From positions 868,001-932,000 of the forward strand of contig JBMNEH010000001.1 of assembly GCA_050948665.1 (NCBI GenBank): 64,000 nt of DNA, written 5' to 3'. The DNA comes from JBMNEH01 sp050948665 (GTDB lineage: Bacteria; Bacillota; Clostridia; Christensenellales; UMGS416). Shown piece after piece: positions 24,220-32,036 of this stretch; within the stretch, counting starts at the first letter, position 1, and each line of letters opens with the position of its first letter. The position numbers and the translations under genes are program-made. The notes beneath the pieces are model-generated. The model did no database searches. It saw nothing but the letters and a program-made list of their open reading frames with translations, and was not told where the DNA came from.

Positions 24220-26052
24220 ATGAGTAAAATAATAGGTATTGACTTGGGAACAACGAATTCTTGCGTCGCCGTACTGGAAGGCGGCGAGCCGGTAGTCATC
24301 CCCAACGCGGAAGGCAATCGTACAACACAATCCGTTGTGGCATTCACCAAGGACGGAGAGCGTCTTGTGGGCCAGGTCGCCAAGCGGCAGGCTATCACTA
24401 ATCCGGATCGCACCATTACCTCTATAAAACGGGAGATGGGCAGCAATCATAGAATCGTTATCGATGGAAAGAACTATACACCGCAGGAAATTTCCGCTTT
24501 TATCCTGCAGAAGCTTAAGGCGGATGCCGAGGCCTACTTGGGAGAGACTGTGACGCAAGCTGTTATTACCGTGCCTGCCTATTTTTCTGATGCCCAGCGG
24601 CAGTCCACAAAGGACGCTGGCAAAATTGCAGGGATGGAAGTTTTGCGGATCATTAACGAGCCTACCGCAGCCTCCCTTGCTTACGGTTTGCAGAAGGAAA
24701 ACAATCAGAAGATCCTGGTATACGACCTGGGTGGCGGTACCTTTGACGTATCCTTATTGGAGATTGGTGACGGTGTGTTCGAAGTGTTGGCTACCAACGG
24801 CAATACCCGATTGGGCGGCGACGACTTTGACCAACGGATCATTGACTTTCTGGCCGAAAGCTTTAAAAACGACACCGGGATCGACCTGCGTAAGGATCGT
24901 ATGGCTCTGCAGCGACTGAAGGAAGCTGCTGAGAAAGCCAAGATCGAACTGTCCAGCGTAACCACCAGCAATGTGAACCTGCCCTTTATCACAGCGGATG
25001 CATCCGGCCCCAAGCATATGGATATTACGCTGACACGGGCAAAGTTTAATGAGATTACTGCGGACCTTGTGGAAAAGACGATCGGTCCTATCACCCAGGC
25101 GCTGAAAGACGCCGGTCTGACCCCTGCCGAGGTGGACCGTGTGATTCTTGTAGGCGGTTCCACTCGTATTCCCGCTGTGCAGGATGCGGTGAAGAAGATC
25201 ACCGGTAAGGATCCCTACAAGGGAATAAACCCTGACGAGTGCGTGGCAATCGGCGCTGCGGTACAAGCCGGCGTGCTGGGCGGAGATGTTAAGGATGTTC
25301 TGCTCTTGGATGTTACACCTCTTTCCATGGGGATTGAAACAATGGGCGGCGTATTCACCCGGTTGATTGACAGGAACACCACTATTCCCACCCGGAAGAG
25401 TCAGATTTTTTCCACTGCTGCTGACGGACAAACTTCTGTTGAGGTGCACGTGCTTCAGGGCGAGCGCGAGATGGCACAATATAATAAAACGCTGGGCAAG
25501 TTCCAATTGACCGGTATTCCTACTGCGCCCCGCGGTGTGCCTCAGATAGAGGTGACCTTTGATATCGATGCCAACGGTATCGTTCACGTTTCCGCAAAGG
25601 ATCTGGGAACCGGCAATGAGAACAAAGTGGTTATTACAGCTTCTACCAATATGTCCGAGGAGGAAATCAACCGCGCTGTAAGGGAAGCGGAACAGTATGC
25701 GGAGGAAGATAAAAAGCGGAGGGAAGCGGCAGATACAAAGAATAACGCAGATTCCGTTGTGTATCAGACAGAGAAGACTCTGAAGGATTTGGATGACAAA
25801 ATCTCCGACGCCGATAAATCCCGTTTACAGGCGGAGGTGGATGCGTTGAAAGCCGTTAAGGACGGTGATGATATCGAAGCGATTAAAACGCAGCTTGAGA
25901 AGCTGGAGAAACTTGCGTATGAGGTGTTCGGATCTGTTTATCAGCAGACTTCCGGCAGCAACGCCGGTGATTCCAATCCCGACGCGCAGGGTTATCAGTC
26001 TGATAGTCCTGTGGATGCCGACTACGAGGTCGTAGACGACGATAATAAATAA
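24220..26052 (+). CDS. dnaK: Hsp70 chaperone DnaK
   Basis: ATP-driven protein-folding chaperone. The 610 residues carry IGIDLGTTNSCVA at the start, DLGGGTFDVS, and LVGGSTRIPAV of the ATPase domain, then the peptide-binding domain (LLDVTPLSMGIETMGG) and a helical lid ending in an acidic DADYEVVDDDNK tail. It is the last gene before a strong terminator at 26064-26092, so the CIRCE operon here is hrcA-grpE-dnaK and dnaJ is separately promoted. Confidence 0.97.
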   Translation: MSKIIGIDLGTTNSCVAVLEGGEPVVIPNAEGNRTTQSVVAFTKDGERLVGQVAKRQAITNPDRTITSIKREMGSNHRIVIDGKNYTPQEISAFILQKLKADAEAYLGETVTQAVITVPAYFSDAQRQSTKDAGKIAGMEVLRIINEPTAASLAYGLQKENNQKILVYDLGGGTFDVSLLEIGDGVFEVLATNGNTRLGGDDFDQRIIDFLAESFKNDTGIDLRKDRMALQRLKEAAEKAKIELSSVTTSNVNLPFITADASGPKHMDITLTRAKFNEITADLVEKTIGPITQALKDAGLTPAEVDRVILVGGSTRIPAVQDAVKKITGKDPYKGINPDECVAIGAAVQAGVLGGDVKDVLLLDVTPLSMGIETMGGVFTRLIDRNTTIPTRKSQIFSTAADGQTSVEVHVLQGEREMAQYNKTLGKFQLTGIPTAPRGVPQIEVTFDIDANGIVHVSAKDLGTGNENKVVITASTNMSEEEINRAVREAEQYAEEDKKRREAADTKNNADSVVYQTEKTLKDLDDKISDADKSRLQAEVDALKAVKDGDDIEAIKTQLEKLEKLAYEVFGSVYQQTSGSNAGDSNPDAQGYQSDSPVDADYEVVDDDNK

Positions 26053-26063
26053 CCGACGCAACG

Positions 26064-26092
26064 GGCGGGCGTTGATCGCCCGCCTGTTTTTT
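26064..26092 (+). terminator. Terminator between dnaK and dnaJ
   Basis: Perfect GC-rich stem GGCGGGCG (26064-26071) with CGCCCGCC (26077-26084), loop of five, followed by TGTTTTTT. Confidence 0.88.
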
Positions 26093-26110
26093 GCCCCGGG
26101 GCCTATGCCC

Positions 26111-26139
26111 TTGTGCGGCAATGGCAGAAGTGCTATACT
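26111..26139 (+). promoter_or_regulatory. Predicted promoter of dnaJ-prmA-mtaB-hit
   Basis: TTGTGC (26111-26116) and TATACT (26134-26139) with 17 bases between. No CIRCE lies nearby; a GC-rich inverted repeat (GGGT...GCGC/GCGC...ACCC) follows at 26144-26165. Confidence 0.6.
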
Positions 26140-26181
26140 ACCCGGGTGCGCTAAGCGCGAAACCCGCAAGAGGTGATTGCA

Positions 26182-27318
26182 TTGGCAGTAAAGAGAGATT
26201 ATTACGAGGTTTTAGGAGTTGAGAAAGATGCGGACGATTCTGCAATAAAGTCAGCTTACCGAAAACTGGCAAAGAAATACCACCCGGATTTGAACCCCGA
26301 GGATAAAAAAGCTGAAGCGGCCTTTAAGGAGGTCTCGGAGGCATATGAGGTATTGTCCGATCCCGAAAAACGAACCAAATATGATCAGTTCGGGCATGAG
26401 GATCCGGCACAGCAAGGTTATTCCTACAGCGGGGAAGGATTCTCGGGCTTTGGAGATTTGGGCGACATATTCGGTTCCTTTTTTGGAGGCGATATTTTTG
26501 GAAGCGGTTCCTCCCGCCGCAACGGACCGCGGCAGGGGCGTTCCCTGCAGGTGGAACTGACTATTTCTTTTGAAGAAGCTGCATTTGGAACAAAGAAGGA
26601 AATCTCCCTGAACCGTGAGGAAATCTGCCCGGATTGCCATGGGACGGGCGCGAAGGATGGTACCGCACGAGAAACCTGCCCGGATTGCCATGGTTCCGGC
26701 CAGGTAGTAAGGGTAGCAAACACACCTCTTGGACAGATGCGTACCCAGACCACCTGTTCCCGCTGCAGCGGCACCGGTTCCATTGTCAAAGAGATTTGTA
26801 CCCGCTGTGGAGGCAGGGGCAGGGTGCGTAAAGCAGTACGCATCAATCTGAACATCCCTGCCGGAATTGACAACGGCCAGCGCATGACTCTCTCGGGAGA
26901 GGGAGAAGCGGGGGTAAACGGAGGACCCAACGGAGACCTGTATGTCAGTATCAGGGTGCGTTCCCACAAAATCTTTCGCCGGGAAGGATATGACATACAT
27001 GTTGATGTGCCGGTGCCCATTACGGTGGCTACGTTGGGCGGCGAGATTGAGATCCCCACTCTTGAAGGGCGAACAAAGCAGAAAATTGCCGAAGGAACCC
27101 AGCCGGGTCATACAATTATCCTCAGAAACAAGGGGATCCAGGTATTGAACGGACGCAACAGAGGGAACCTCGTGCTGCATATTCAGGTGGAGGTGCCCCG
27201 CGGGTTGAACGCAAAACAGCGGGAAATCCTTGCAGAGTTTGATAAGGCCTCAACCGGGAAGGAGTACCGTAACCAGAAATCCTTTGTTGAGAAGTTGAAG
27301 GAGCTGTTTAACAGCTAA
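26182..27318 (+). CDS. dnaJ: Hsp40 co-chaperone DnaJ (TTG start)
   Basis: Delivers clients to DnaK and triggers its ATPase. The 378 residues show the J domain with HPD in KKYHPDLNPEDKK (about residue 33), a Gly/Phe-rich stretch, four zinc-binding C-x2-C-x-G-x-G repeats (CPDCHGTG, CPDCHGSG, CSRCSGTG, CTRCGGRG) and the C-terminal client domain. The likely start is TTG at 26182 because GAGGTGAT, a long match to the 16S end, precedes it and the protein then begins MAVKRDYYEVLGV as in other DnaJ; a GTG at 26173 overlaps that site. It has its own promoter after a strong terminator. Confidence 0.94.
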   Translation: MAVKRDYYEVLGVEKDADDSAIKSAYRKLAKKYHPDLNPEDKKAEAAFKEVSEAYEVLSDPEKRTKYDQFGHEDPAQQGYSYSGEGFSGFGDLGDIFGSFFGGDIFGSGSSRRNGPRQGRSLQVELTISFEEAAFGTKKEISLNREEICPDCHGTGAKDGTARETCPDCHGSGQVVRVANTPLGQMRTQTTCSRCSGTGSIVKEICTRCGGRGRVRKAVRINLNIPAGIDNGQRMTLSGEGEAGVNGGPNGDLYVSIRVRSHKIFRREGYDIHVDVPVPITVATLGGEIEIPTLEGRTKQKIAEGTQPGHTIILRNKGIQVLNGRNRGNLVLHIQVEVPRGLNAKQREILAEFDKASTGKEYRNQKSFVEKLKELFNS

Positions 27319-27327
27319 GGAGAACCC

Positions 27328-28272
27328 ATGAATTATACCAAAGTCGTGGTGCATACCACTACCCTTGGAGCGGAGATCGTTTCAGGTATATTGGATACGG
27401 TCGGAGTCGAGGGGGTGATCATTGAGGATCGGGCGGATATATGCATCTATCGACACGAGGAGAGCGGCTGGGATTATATTGATGAGCATATTGCTGATGG
27501 AATGTCTCCGGATGTGTTGGTGATCGGTTACCTAAGTGAAGACGCCTGCCTCAATGACCGGATGGCGAAATTGCGCGAGCGCATTAATCAGACTCGCGAG
27601 ACGAACTTCGGTATCGATGTGGGGAGCCTTGCCCTGGAAACCGCCTCTGTTAAGGAAGAGGATTGGGCGAACAATTGGAAGAAGTATTACAAGCCATTCC
27701 CGGTAGGGGAACGGCTTTGGGTGAGGCCTGTATGGGAACAGGCAGCCTGCCCGGCAGAACGAACGGAGCTGGTGATGGATCCCGGTATGGCTTTCGGCAC
27801 AGGAACACATGAGACGACGGGCATGTGTTTGGAATTGTTGGAGAAATATGTATCTAAGGACATGAAGATATATGATATCGGCTGCGGTTCCGGCATACTT
27901 GCCATCGCATCGCTGAAGCTGGGAGCGTCTGTTGCTTTGGCTGTGGACAAAGATCCGGTCTGTATCGATGCCACCCATAACAACTTGGCGCTGAATCATA
28001 TGGAAGATACTGGAATGACCGTCCGACTGGGGAATCTGTTGGATGGAATAGACGAGCCGGCGGATTTAATTGTCTCCAATATCATCGATGAAGTTATTAT
28101 TTCCATGGCTGAAGCAGCGAAAGCGCACCTTCCGAAGGGCGGAGTGTGGATCGTATCCGGTATCACTAAAGAACGTCGTGAGGATGTGGAAAAGGCGTTG
28201 ATGGATGCCCGTATGTTCTTGCTGGATACCCGGAGCAGGGGCGAATGGGTGGCAATGGCCTGGCGAAAATGA
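27328..28272 (+). CDS. prmA: Ribosomal protein L11 methyltransferase
   Basis: SAM-dependent enzyme that methylates ribosomal protein L11. The 314 residues show the N-terminal L11-binding region with the WANNWKKYYKPFPVG segment, MDPGMAFGTGTHETT, the SAM loop YDIGCGSGILAIA and SNIIDEVI, the counterpart of the NPPF-type motif. It lies 9 bases after dnaJ behind AAGGAGA and overlaps mtaB by four bases, the common Clostridia order dnaJ-prmA-mtaB. Confidence 0.92.
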   Translation: MNYTKVVVHTTTLGAEIVSGILDTVGVEGVIIEDRADICIYRHEESGWDYIDEHIADGMSPDVLVIGYLSEDACLNDRMAKLRERINQTRETNFGIDVGSLALETASVKEEDWANNWKKYYKPFPVGERLWVRPVWEQAACPAERTELVMDPGMAFGTGTHETTGMCLELLEKYVSKDMKIYDIGCGSGILAIASLKLGASVALAVDKDPVCIDATHNNLALNHMEDTGMTVRLGNLLDGIDEPADLIVSNIIDEVIISMAEAAKAHLPKGGVWIVSGITKERREDVEKALMDARMFLLDTRSRGEWVAMAWRK

Positions 28273-29588
28273 GGATCCGACTCTATACTTTGGGCTGCAA
28301 GGTCAATCAGTACGATACCCAAGCGATGGCGGAGCTGTTTATATCCGCCGGCTGGGAGATTGCAGGAGACGGACAGCCGGCCGACGCAGTGTTACTGAAT
28401 ACCTGCACAGTGACGGCTGAGGCCGATCGGAAATGCCGTCAGATGTTGCGTCATGCTGCGCAGGATGATCCCGGAGCGGTTATGATCGTCGCCGGTTGTT
28501 ATGCCATGCGGGAAGGTGAACAGCTGGTGCGGGACGGACTTGCGGATTTGGTCATAGGTACCGAGGGTAGATCCCGAGTGGTTACTCTGATAGAAGAAAT
28601 AATGCGCGGAAAAGCTCTGTTACCCCGGGATAGCCTTGCGATTCCCCGCAGGGGTGTGTTTGAGCCGTTGGTAATTTCTAGCCCCGGAGAAAGGACGCGG
28701 GCTAACTTGAAAATCCAGGAGGGTTGCGACCGGTTTTGTGCGTATTGCATCATTCCGTATGTCCGGGGTCCCATTCGGAGTCGTGACGCGGAGGAGACCT
28801 TAGCGGAAGCACAGCGACTGGCGGAAGCCGGAGCACGCGAATTGGTTTTGACCGGTATTCATATCGCGTCCTACGGCAGGGATCGGGATGAAAAACCGGA
28901 AGAAGCACTGCTTTCTCTGCTGAAAGGCTTATCTGTTGTTCCCGGCATTATCAGACTGAGGTTGGGTTCTCTGGAGCCGGTGCTGATGTCGGAGAGATTT
29001 ATTGCTGGACTGAGGGAGATATCCGGGCTTTGCCCTCATTTCCACCTTTCTTTGCAAAGCGGATGCGATGCCACACTCTTACGCATGCGCCGCAGATATA
29101 CGACTGCTTCGTTTCTACAGGGATTGGAGCGCATTCGTCAGGTATTTCCGGAGGCCGCACTGACAACTGATGTAATCGTCGGTTTTCCCGGAGAGACGGA
29201 GGAGGAGTTCGCCGTATCCTGTGAAACGGTGCGTCGGGCAGGGTTTTCCCGCATACATGTTTTTCCTTATTCCCGGCGGGAGGGTACCCCTGCCGCTGCT
29301 ATGCCGGGGCAGTGTACAAGAGCGGAAAAAAAAGGGCGAGCGGCGGTGATGGAGGCTATCGGCACTGCGTCTAGCCGCAGATATATGGCTGGACGTCTTG
29401 GAAGGATATTTCCTGTACTGACGGAAACTCGGAACAATGGTTTGTGGGAGGGTTATACCCCGGAATATATCCGGGTGCGTTTTACCGGAGAAACTGTCGC
29501 TGGGGAAATTGTACCGGTGCGACTTACGGAAATCTGTGAAAGCACGCCTGACACTTGTTTGGGCGAAAAAGGAGTAATAAATGGATAA
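28269..29588 (+). CDS. mtaB: tRNA t6A37 methylthiotransferase MtaB
   Basis: Radical SAM enzyme that turns t6A at position 37 of tRNAs into ms2t6A. The 439 residues contain the N-terminal UPF0004 cysteines (LGCKVNQYD, NTCTVT, AGCYA), the radical SAM motif CDRFCAYC, and LQSGCDATLLRMRR typical of the family, with a C-terminal TRAM-like domain. The start at 28269 is chosen because it overlaps the prmA stop (ATGA) and aligns with the conserved MRIRLYTLGCKVNQ beginning. Confidence 0.92.
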   Translation: MRIRLYTLGCKVNQYDTQAMAELFISAGWEIAGDGQPADAVLLNTCTVTAEADRKCRQMLRHAAQDDPGAVMIVAGCYAMREGEQLVRDGLADLVIGTEGRSRVVTLIEEIMRGKALLPRDSLAIPRRGVFEPLVISSPGERTRANLKIQEGCDRFCAYCIIPYVRGPIRSRDAEETLAEAQRLAEAGARELVLTGIHIASYGRDRDEKPEEALLSLLKGLSVVPGIIRLRLGSLEPVLMSERFIAGLREISGLCPHFHLSLQSGCDATLLRMRRRYTTASFLQGLERIRQVFPEAALTTDVIVGFPGETEEEFAVSCETVRRAGFSRIHVFPYSRREGTPAAAMPGQCTRAEKKGRAAVMEAIGTASSRRYMAGRLGRIFPVLTETRNNGLWEGYTPEYIRVRFTGETVAGEIVPVRLTEICESTPDTCLGEKGVING

Positions 29589-29910
29589 CTGTGTTTTCTG
29601 TAAAATTGTCCGGGGAGAAATCCCTTGCAAAAAGGTCTATGAGGATGAGTTGGTGCTTGCGTTTGACGACATTAGCCCACAGGCGCCGGTTCACGTACTG
29701 CTTGTTCCCAAGCATCATGCCGCAGATATTCTAAAAACGGACGTTGCTGACACCGGTGCTTGCATTGCGGCTCTTCCCAAGGTTGTCGCCGCCAAAGGTT
29801 TGACTTCTTTCCGGCTGATCGTCAATACTGGTGCAGATGCCGGGCAGACAGTACCCCATCTCCATTTTCATATATTGGGGGGAAAGGACATGGGGGAAAG
29901 AATCATATGA
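29581..29910 (+). CDS. HIT family nucleotide hydrolase (HinT-like)
   Basis: A 109-residue histidine-triad protein; relatives hydrolyse AMP-lysine, AMP-NH2 and other purine phosphoramidates in the cytoplasm. It begins CVFCKIVRGEIPCKKVYED and ends with the triad HLHFHILGG. Its start overlaps the end of mtaB by eight bases, behind AAGGAG. After it comes a 217-base region holding the infC promoter and leader. Confidence 0.92.
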   Translation: MDNCVFCKIVRGEIPCKKVYEDELVLAFDDISPQAPVHVLLVPKHHAADILKTDVADTGACIAALPKVVAAKGLTSFRLIVNTGADAGQTVPHLHFHILGGKDMGERII

Positions 29911-29978
29911 GAACTGCCTACTATCCACTGCATCGCATGAGAGAGGATTTTATAATTTTAAAGTTTATATAAAAAAAC

Positions 29979-30007
29979 TTGACAAGTCCCGAATTTTCAT
30001 GTAACAT
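29979..30007 (+). promoter_or_regulatory. Predicted promoter of infC-rpmI-rplT
   Basis: TTGACA (29979-29984) and TAACAT (30002-30007) with 17 bases between, about 120 bases before infC. Confidence 0.7.
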
Positions 30008-30013
30008 TAATTG

Positions 30014-30127
30014 GTAAGCAGAAGCCATCCGCTTCTCACCTGCCGGTATTGGCTGTCAGGTATCATGGACGCATGATTTGTGGGTGGCATTATGCCGCTC
30101 ATTTTTTCTTTATGGAGGTGTTTCACT
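30014..30127 (+). promoter_or_regulatory. infC operon leader with attenuator hairpin
   Basis: A structured leader between the promoter and infC. At 30082-30100 GGGTGGC and GCCGCTC form a seven-pair stem (two G-U pairs), followed by ATTTTTTC: an intrinsic terminator 14 bases before the ribosome site. Upstream there are further hairpins (AGAAGC/GCTTCT around 30018-30037). Firmicute infC operons are controlled by L20 binding such leaders; assignment to that class is by context. Confidence 0.65.
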
Positions 30128-30649
30128 ATCAAGGCAGAGCTTTTGATCAATGACGCGATTCGAGCCGAAACAGTCCGTGTTGTCGGCAGTAACAGGGAGA
30201 GGCTGGGGATTATGTCCCGGACTGAAGCCCAGAAACTGGCGGACGATAAGGATTTGGATCTGGTACTTATTGCTCCACAGGGGGATCCTCCCGTAGTTCG
30301 AATGATGGATTACAGCAAGTACCGTTTCGAGATGATCAAGAAGGAAAAGGAAGCCCGCAAGAATCAGAAGGTCATCACTGTGAAAGAGGTCAAACTCTCT
30401 CCCGTGATTGAGGAGCATGATATCTCCGTAAGGGAGAGAAACGCCCGAAAGTTTTTAGAAGACGGCAACAAGGTAAAGGTATCAATTCAATTCCGCGGCC
30501 GACAGATGGCGCACCAAGATGTAGGATTAAGGGTGCTGGTCGACTTCGCAAAGCGGATAGAGGATGTGGCTGTAGTGGATCGTCGTCCTTCTATGGAGGG
30601 TCGGATCATGTCTATGATGATCAGCCCTATAAAGGAAAAGAAGGCCTAA
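30128..30649 (+). CDS. infC: Translation initiation factor IF-3 (ATC start codon)
   Basis: Binds the 30S subunit, keeps it free of 50S and proofreads the start codon. The 173 residues begin INDAIRAETVRVVG after a short lead, contain LIAPQGDPPVVRMMDYSKYRFE, and end with the C-domain KVSIQFRGRQMAH and MSMMISPIKEKK. No ATG, GTG or TTG lies in frame after the GGAGGTG site (30114-30120); the only codon at proper spacing (seven bases) matching the conserved start is ATC at 30128. Non-standard AUU or AUC-type starts are a known feature of infC that lets IF-3 repress its own translation. The upstream ATG at 30092 lies in the terminator hairpin and is rejected. Confidence 0.92.
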   Translation: MKAELLINDAIRAETVRVVGSNRERLGIMSRTEAQKLADDKDLDLVLIAPQGDPPVVRMMDYSKYRFEMIKKEKEARKNQKVITVKEVKLSPVIEEHDISVRERNARKFLEDGNKVKVSIQFRGRQMAHQDVGLRVLVDFAKRIEDVAVVDRRPSMEGRIMSMMISPIKEKKA

Positions 30650-30680
30650 GATATACGAAATGATTTGAGGAGGAATCCCA

Positions 30681-30884
30681 ATGGCACAGTACAAAATTAA
30701 GAGCTCCAGCTCCGCGTCAAAGCGCTTTAGAGTGACAGGTACCGGTAAGATCAAGAGAGCTAAAGCTTATAAGAACCATAAGTTAAACGGCAAGAATCGC
30801 AAGACAAAACGCAATCTTCGTGCCGGAGGCTATGTTTCTGAGCAGGAAACCCGTACCATTCATAAAATGATTCCCTATAAGTAA
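30681..30884 (+). CDS. rpmI: 50S ribosomal protein L35
   Basis: Small basic protein of the large ribosomal subunit, 67 residues. The sequence is diagnostic: KIKSSSSASKRFRVTGTGKI, then AYKNHKLNGKNRKTKRNLR. GAGGAGG precedes the ATG. It lies between infC and rplT as in most bacteria and is probably co-regulated through the infC leader. Confidence 0.97.
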   Translation: MAQYKIKSSSSASKRFRVTGTGKIKRAKAYKNHKLNGKNRKTKRNLRAGGYVSEQETRTIHKMIPYK

Positions 30885-30909
30885 TTGGAGCTGAAAGGAG
30901 TTTTGAATA

Positions 30910-31269
30910 ATGGCAAGAATTAAGAGAGCTGTCAACGCTGTAAAAAAGCGTCGCAAGATTTTTAAGATGTCCAAGGGCTACTTTGGAGCAAAGAGCAAGC
31001 AGTATCGCCCTGCCCGAGAGGCCGTCATCAAATCTATGCGATATGCCTACGTTGGCCGCAAATTGCGCAAGCGTGAATTCCGCCGCATGTGGATCGTCCG
31101 TATCAATGCCGCTGCCCGCATGAATAACATCAGCTATTCCCGCTTTATGGACGGTCTCCACAAGGCCGGAATCGATATTAACCGGAAGATGCTGGCTGAG
31201 TTGGCTATCACAGACGCTGCAGCTTTCTCCCGTTTGGCGGAGATTGCCAAAGAAAAGGCCGGAGCGTAA
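30910..31269 (+). CDS. rplT: 50S ribosomal protein L20
   Basis: Early-assembly protein of the large subunit and, in many bacteria, repressor of its own operon by binding the infC or rpmI leader RNA. The 119 residues start ARIKRAVNAVKKRRKIFKMS and contain RREFRRMWIVRINAAARM. The basic N-terminal half is normal for L20. It ends the infC operon, followed by a terminator at 31281. Confidence 0.97.
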   Translation: MARIKRAVNAVKKRRKIFKMSKGYFGAKSKQYRPAREAVIKSMRYAYVGRKLRKREFRRMWIVRINAAARMNNISYSRFMDGLHKAGIDINRKMLAELAITDAAAFSRLAEIAKEKAGA

Positions 31270-31280
31270 GCACATGCCAT

Positions 31281-31312
31281 AAAGACGGAGAACGCGGTTT
31301 TCCGTCTTTTTT
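31281..31312 (+). terminator. Terminator of the infC-rpmI-rplT operon
   Basis: Stem AAAGACGGA (31281-31289) with TCCGTCTTT (31301-31309), extended by AA/TT, then a T run. Confidence 0.88.
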
Positions 31313-31329
31313 CATAGGAGGAGGAAATT

Positions 31330-31968
31330 ATGACAGAAGTACAAAGGCAGGCGGCCGGACTGTTGTTTTGTCCCGGGGATCCGGAACTAAAGGAGATGAA
31401 ACTCCGTGCACATAACCTCTGTACGGCTTACAATGCGCTGTATGAGGATGACACAGAGAAAAGGGAAGGGATTCTTTCTTCGCTTTTCTGTGAACTGGGA
31501 GAGGGAAGTTTTATACAGGGCCCCATGTTTATCCATTACGGCAATCATACCCGAATCGGCAAGCGTTTCTTTGGAAATTTCAATTTGACCATTCAGGATG
31601 ACGGGCCGGTGGTAATCGGGGACGACTGCAATTTCGGACCCAATGTAACCATTGTCACTCCCGTACATCCCCTTTTGCCGGAAGAACGGCGGATGATGCG
31701 GAATCAAGACGGAGAACCAAGGCGTCTGTGTTATGCAAAACCCGTGCGTATCGGAAATAACTGTTGGTTCGGCGCTAACGTTGTGGTCTGCTCCGGAGTA
31801 ACGATTGGAGAGGGCTGCGTGATCGGCGCCGGTAGCGTGGTAGTGAAGGATATACCGCCACATACCTTCGCCGGAGGAAATCCCTGCCGGGTCATTCGGG
31901 AACTCACATCCACGGACAGCATACTGTCTCGTCCAGAGGTGTTGGGAGGTTGTACACTGCTGACGTAG
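31330..31968 (+). CDS. Sugar O-acetyltransferase (left-handed beta-helix, Maa/LacA type)
   Basis: A 212-residue acetyl-CoA-dependent transferase of the maltose/galactoside acetyltransferase group. A helical N-terminal cap is followed by hexapeptide repeats (IGDDCNFGPNVTIVTPVHPL, IGNNCWFGANVVVCSGVTIG, then IGAGSVVVKDIPPHTFAGG-type end). The His in PVHPL is the usual catalytic base. It starts 18 bases after the rplT operon terminator behind GGAGGAGG; no clear promoter of its own is seen, so some read-through is possible. Confidence 0.88.
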   Translation: MTEVQRQAAGLLFCPGDPELKEMKLRAHNLCTAYNALYEDDTEKREGILSSLFCELGEGSFIQGPMFIHYGNHTRIGKRFFGNFNLTIQDDGPVVIGDDCNFGPNVTIVTPVHPLLPEERRMMRNQDGEPRRLCYAKPVRIGNNCWFGANVVVCSGVTIGEGCVIGAGSVVVKDIPPHTFAGGNPCRVIRELTSTDSILSRPEVLGGCTLLT

Positions 31969-31980
31969 GAATGCAGTTTT

Positions 31981-32007
31981 AGGCGGTTTGAAGGGCCGTC
32001 TTTTTTA
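31981..32007 (+). terminator. Terminator after the acetyltransferase gene
   Basis: Stem AGGCGG (31981-31986) with CCGTCT (31996-32001), one G-U pair, followed by a T run. Confidence 0.6.
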
Positions 32008-32016
32008 TGTTACAAT
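31988..32016 (+). promoter_or_regulatory. Possible promoter of the GH3 lipoprotein gene, overlapping the terminator
   Basis: TTGAAG (31988-31993) and TACAAT (32011-32016) with 17 bases between. The transcript would begin almost at the ribosome site, leaving a very short leader, so this is tentative. Confidence 0.4.
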
Positions 32017-32036
32017 TCCGGAGGGAGGATCGAATA

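Noticed and set aside
24754..27180. Long minus-strand frames opposite dnaK and dnaJ (277 and 309 residues)
   Set aside because: They mirror the codon pattern of highly conserved chaperone genes; a known source of false long frames.
30080..30127. ATG starts for infC at 30080 or 30092
   Set aside because: Both precede or lie in the terminator hairpin and upstream of the GGAGGTG site; the extra residues do not look like IF-3.
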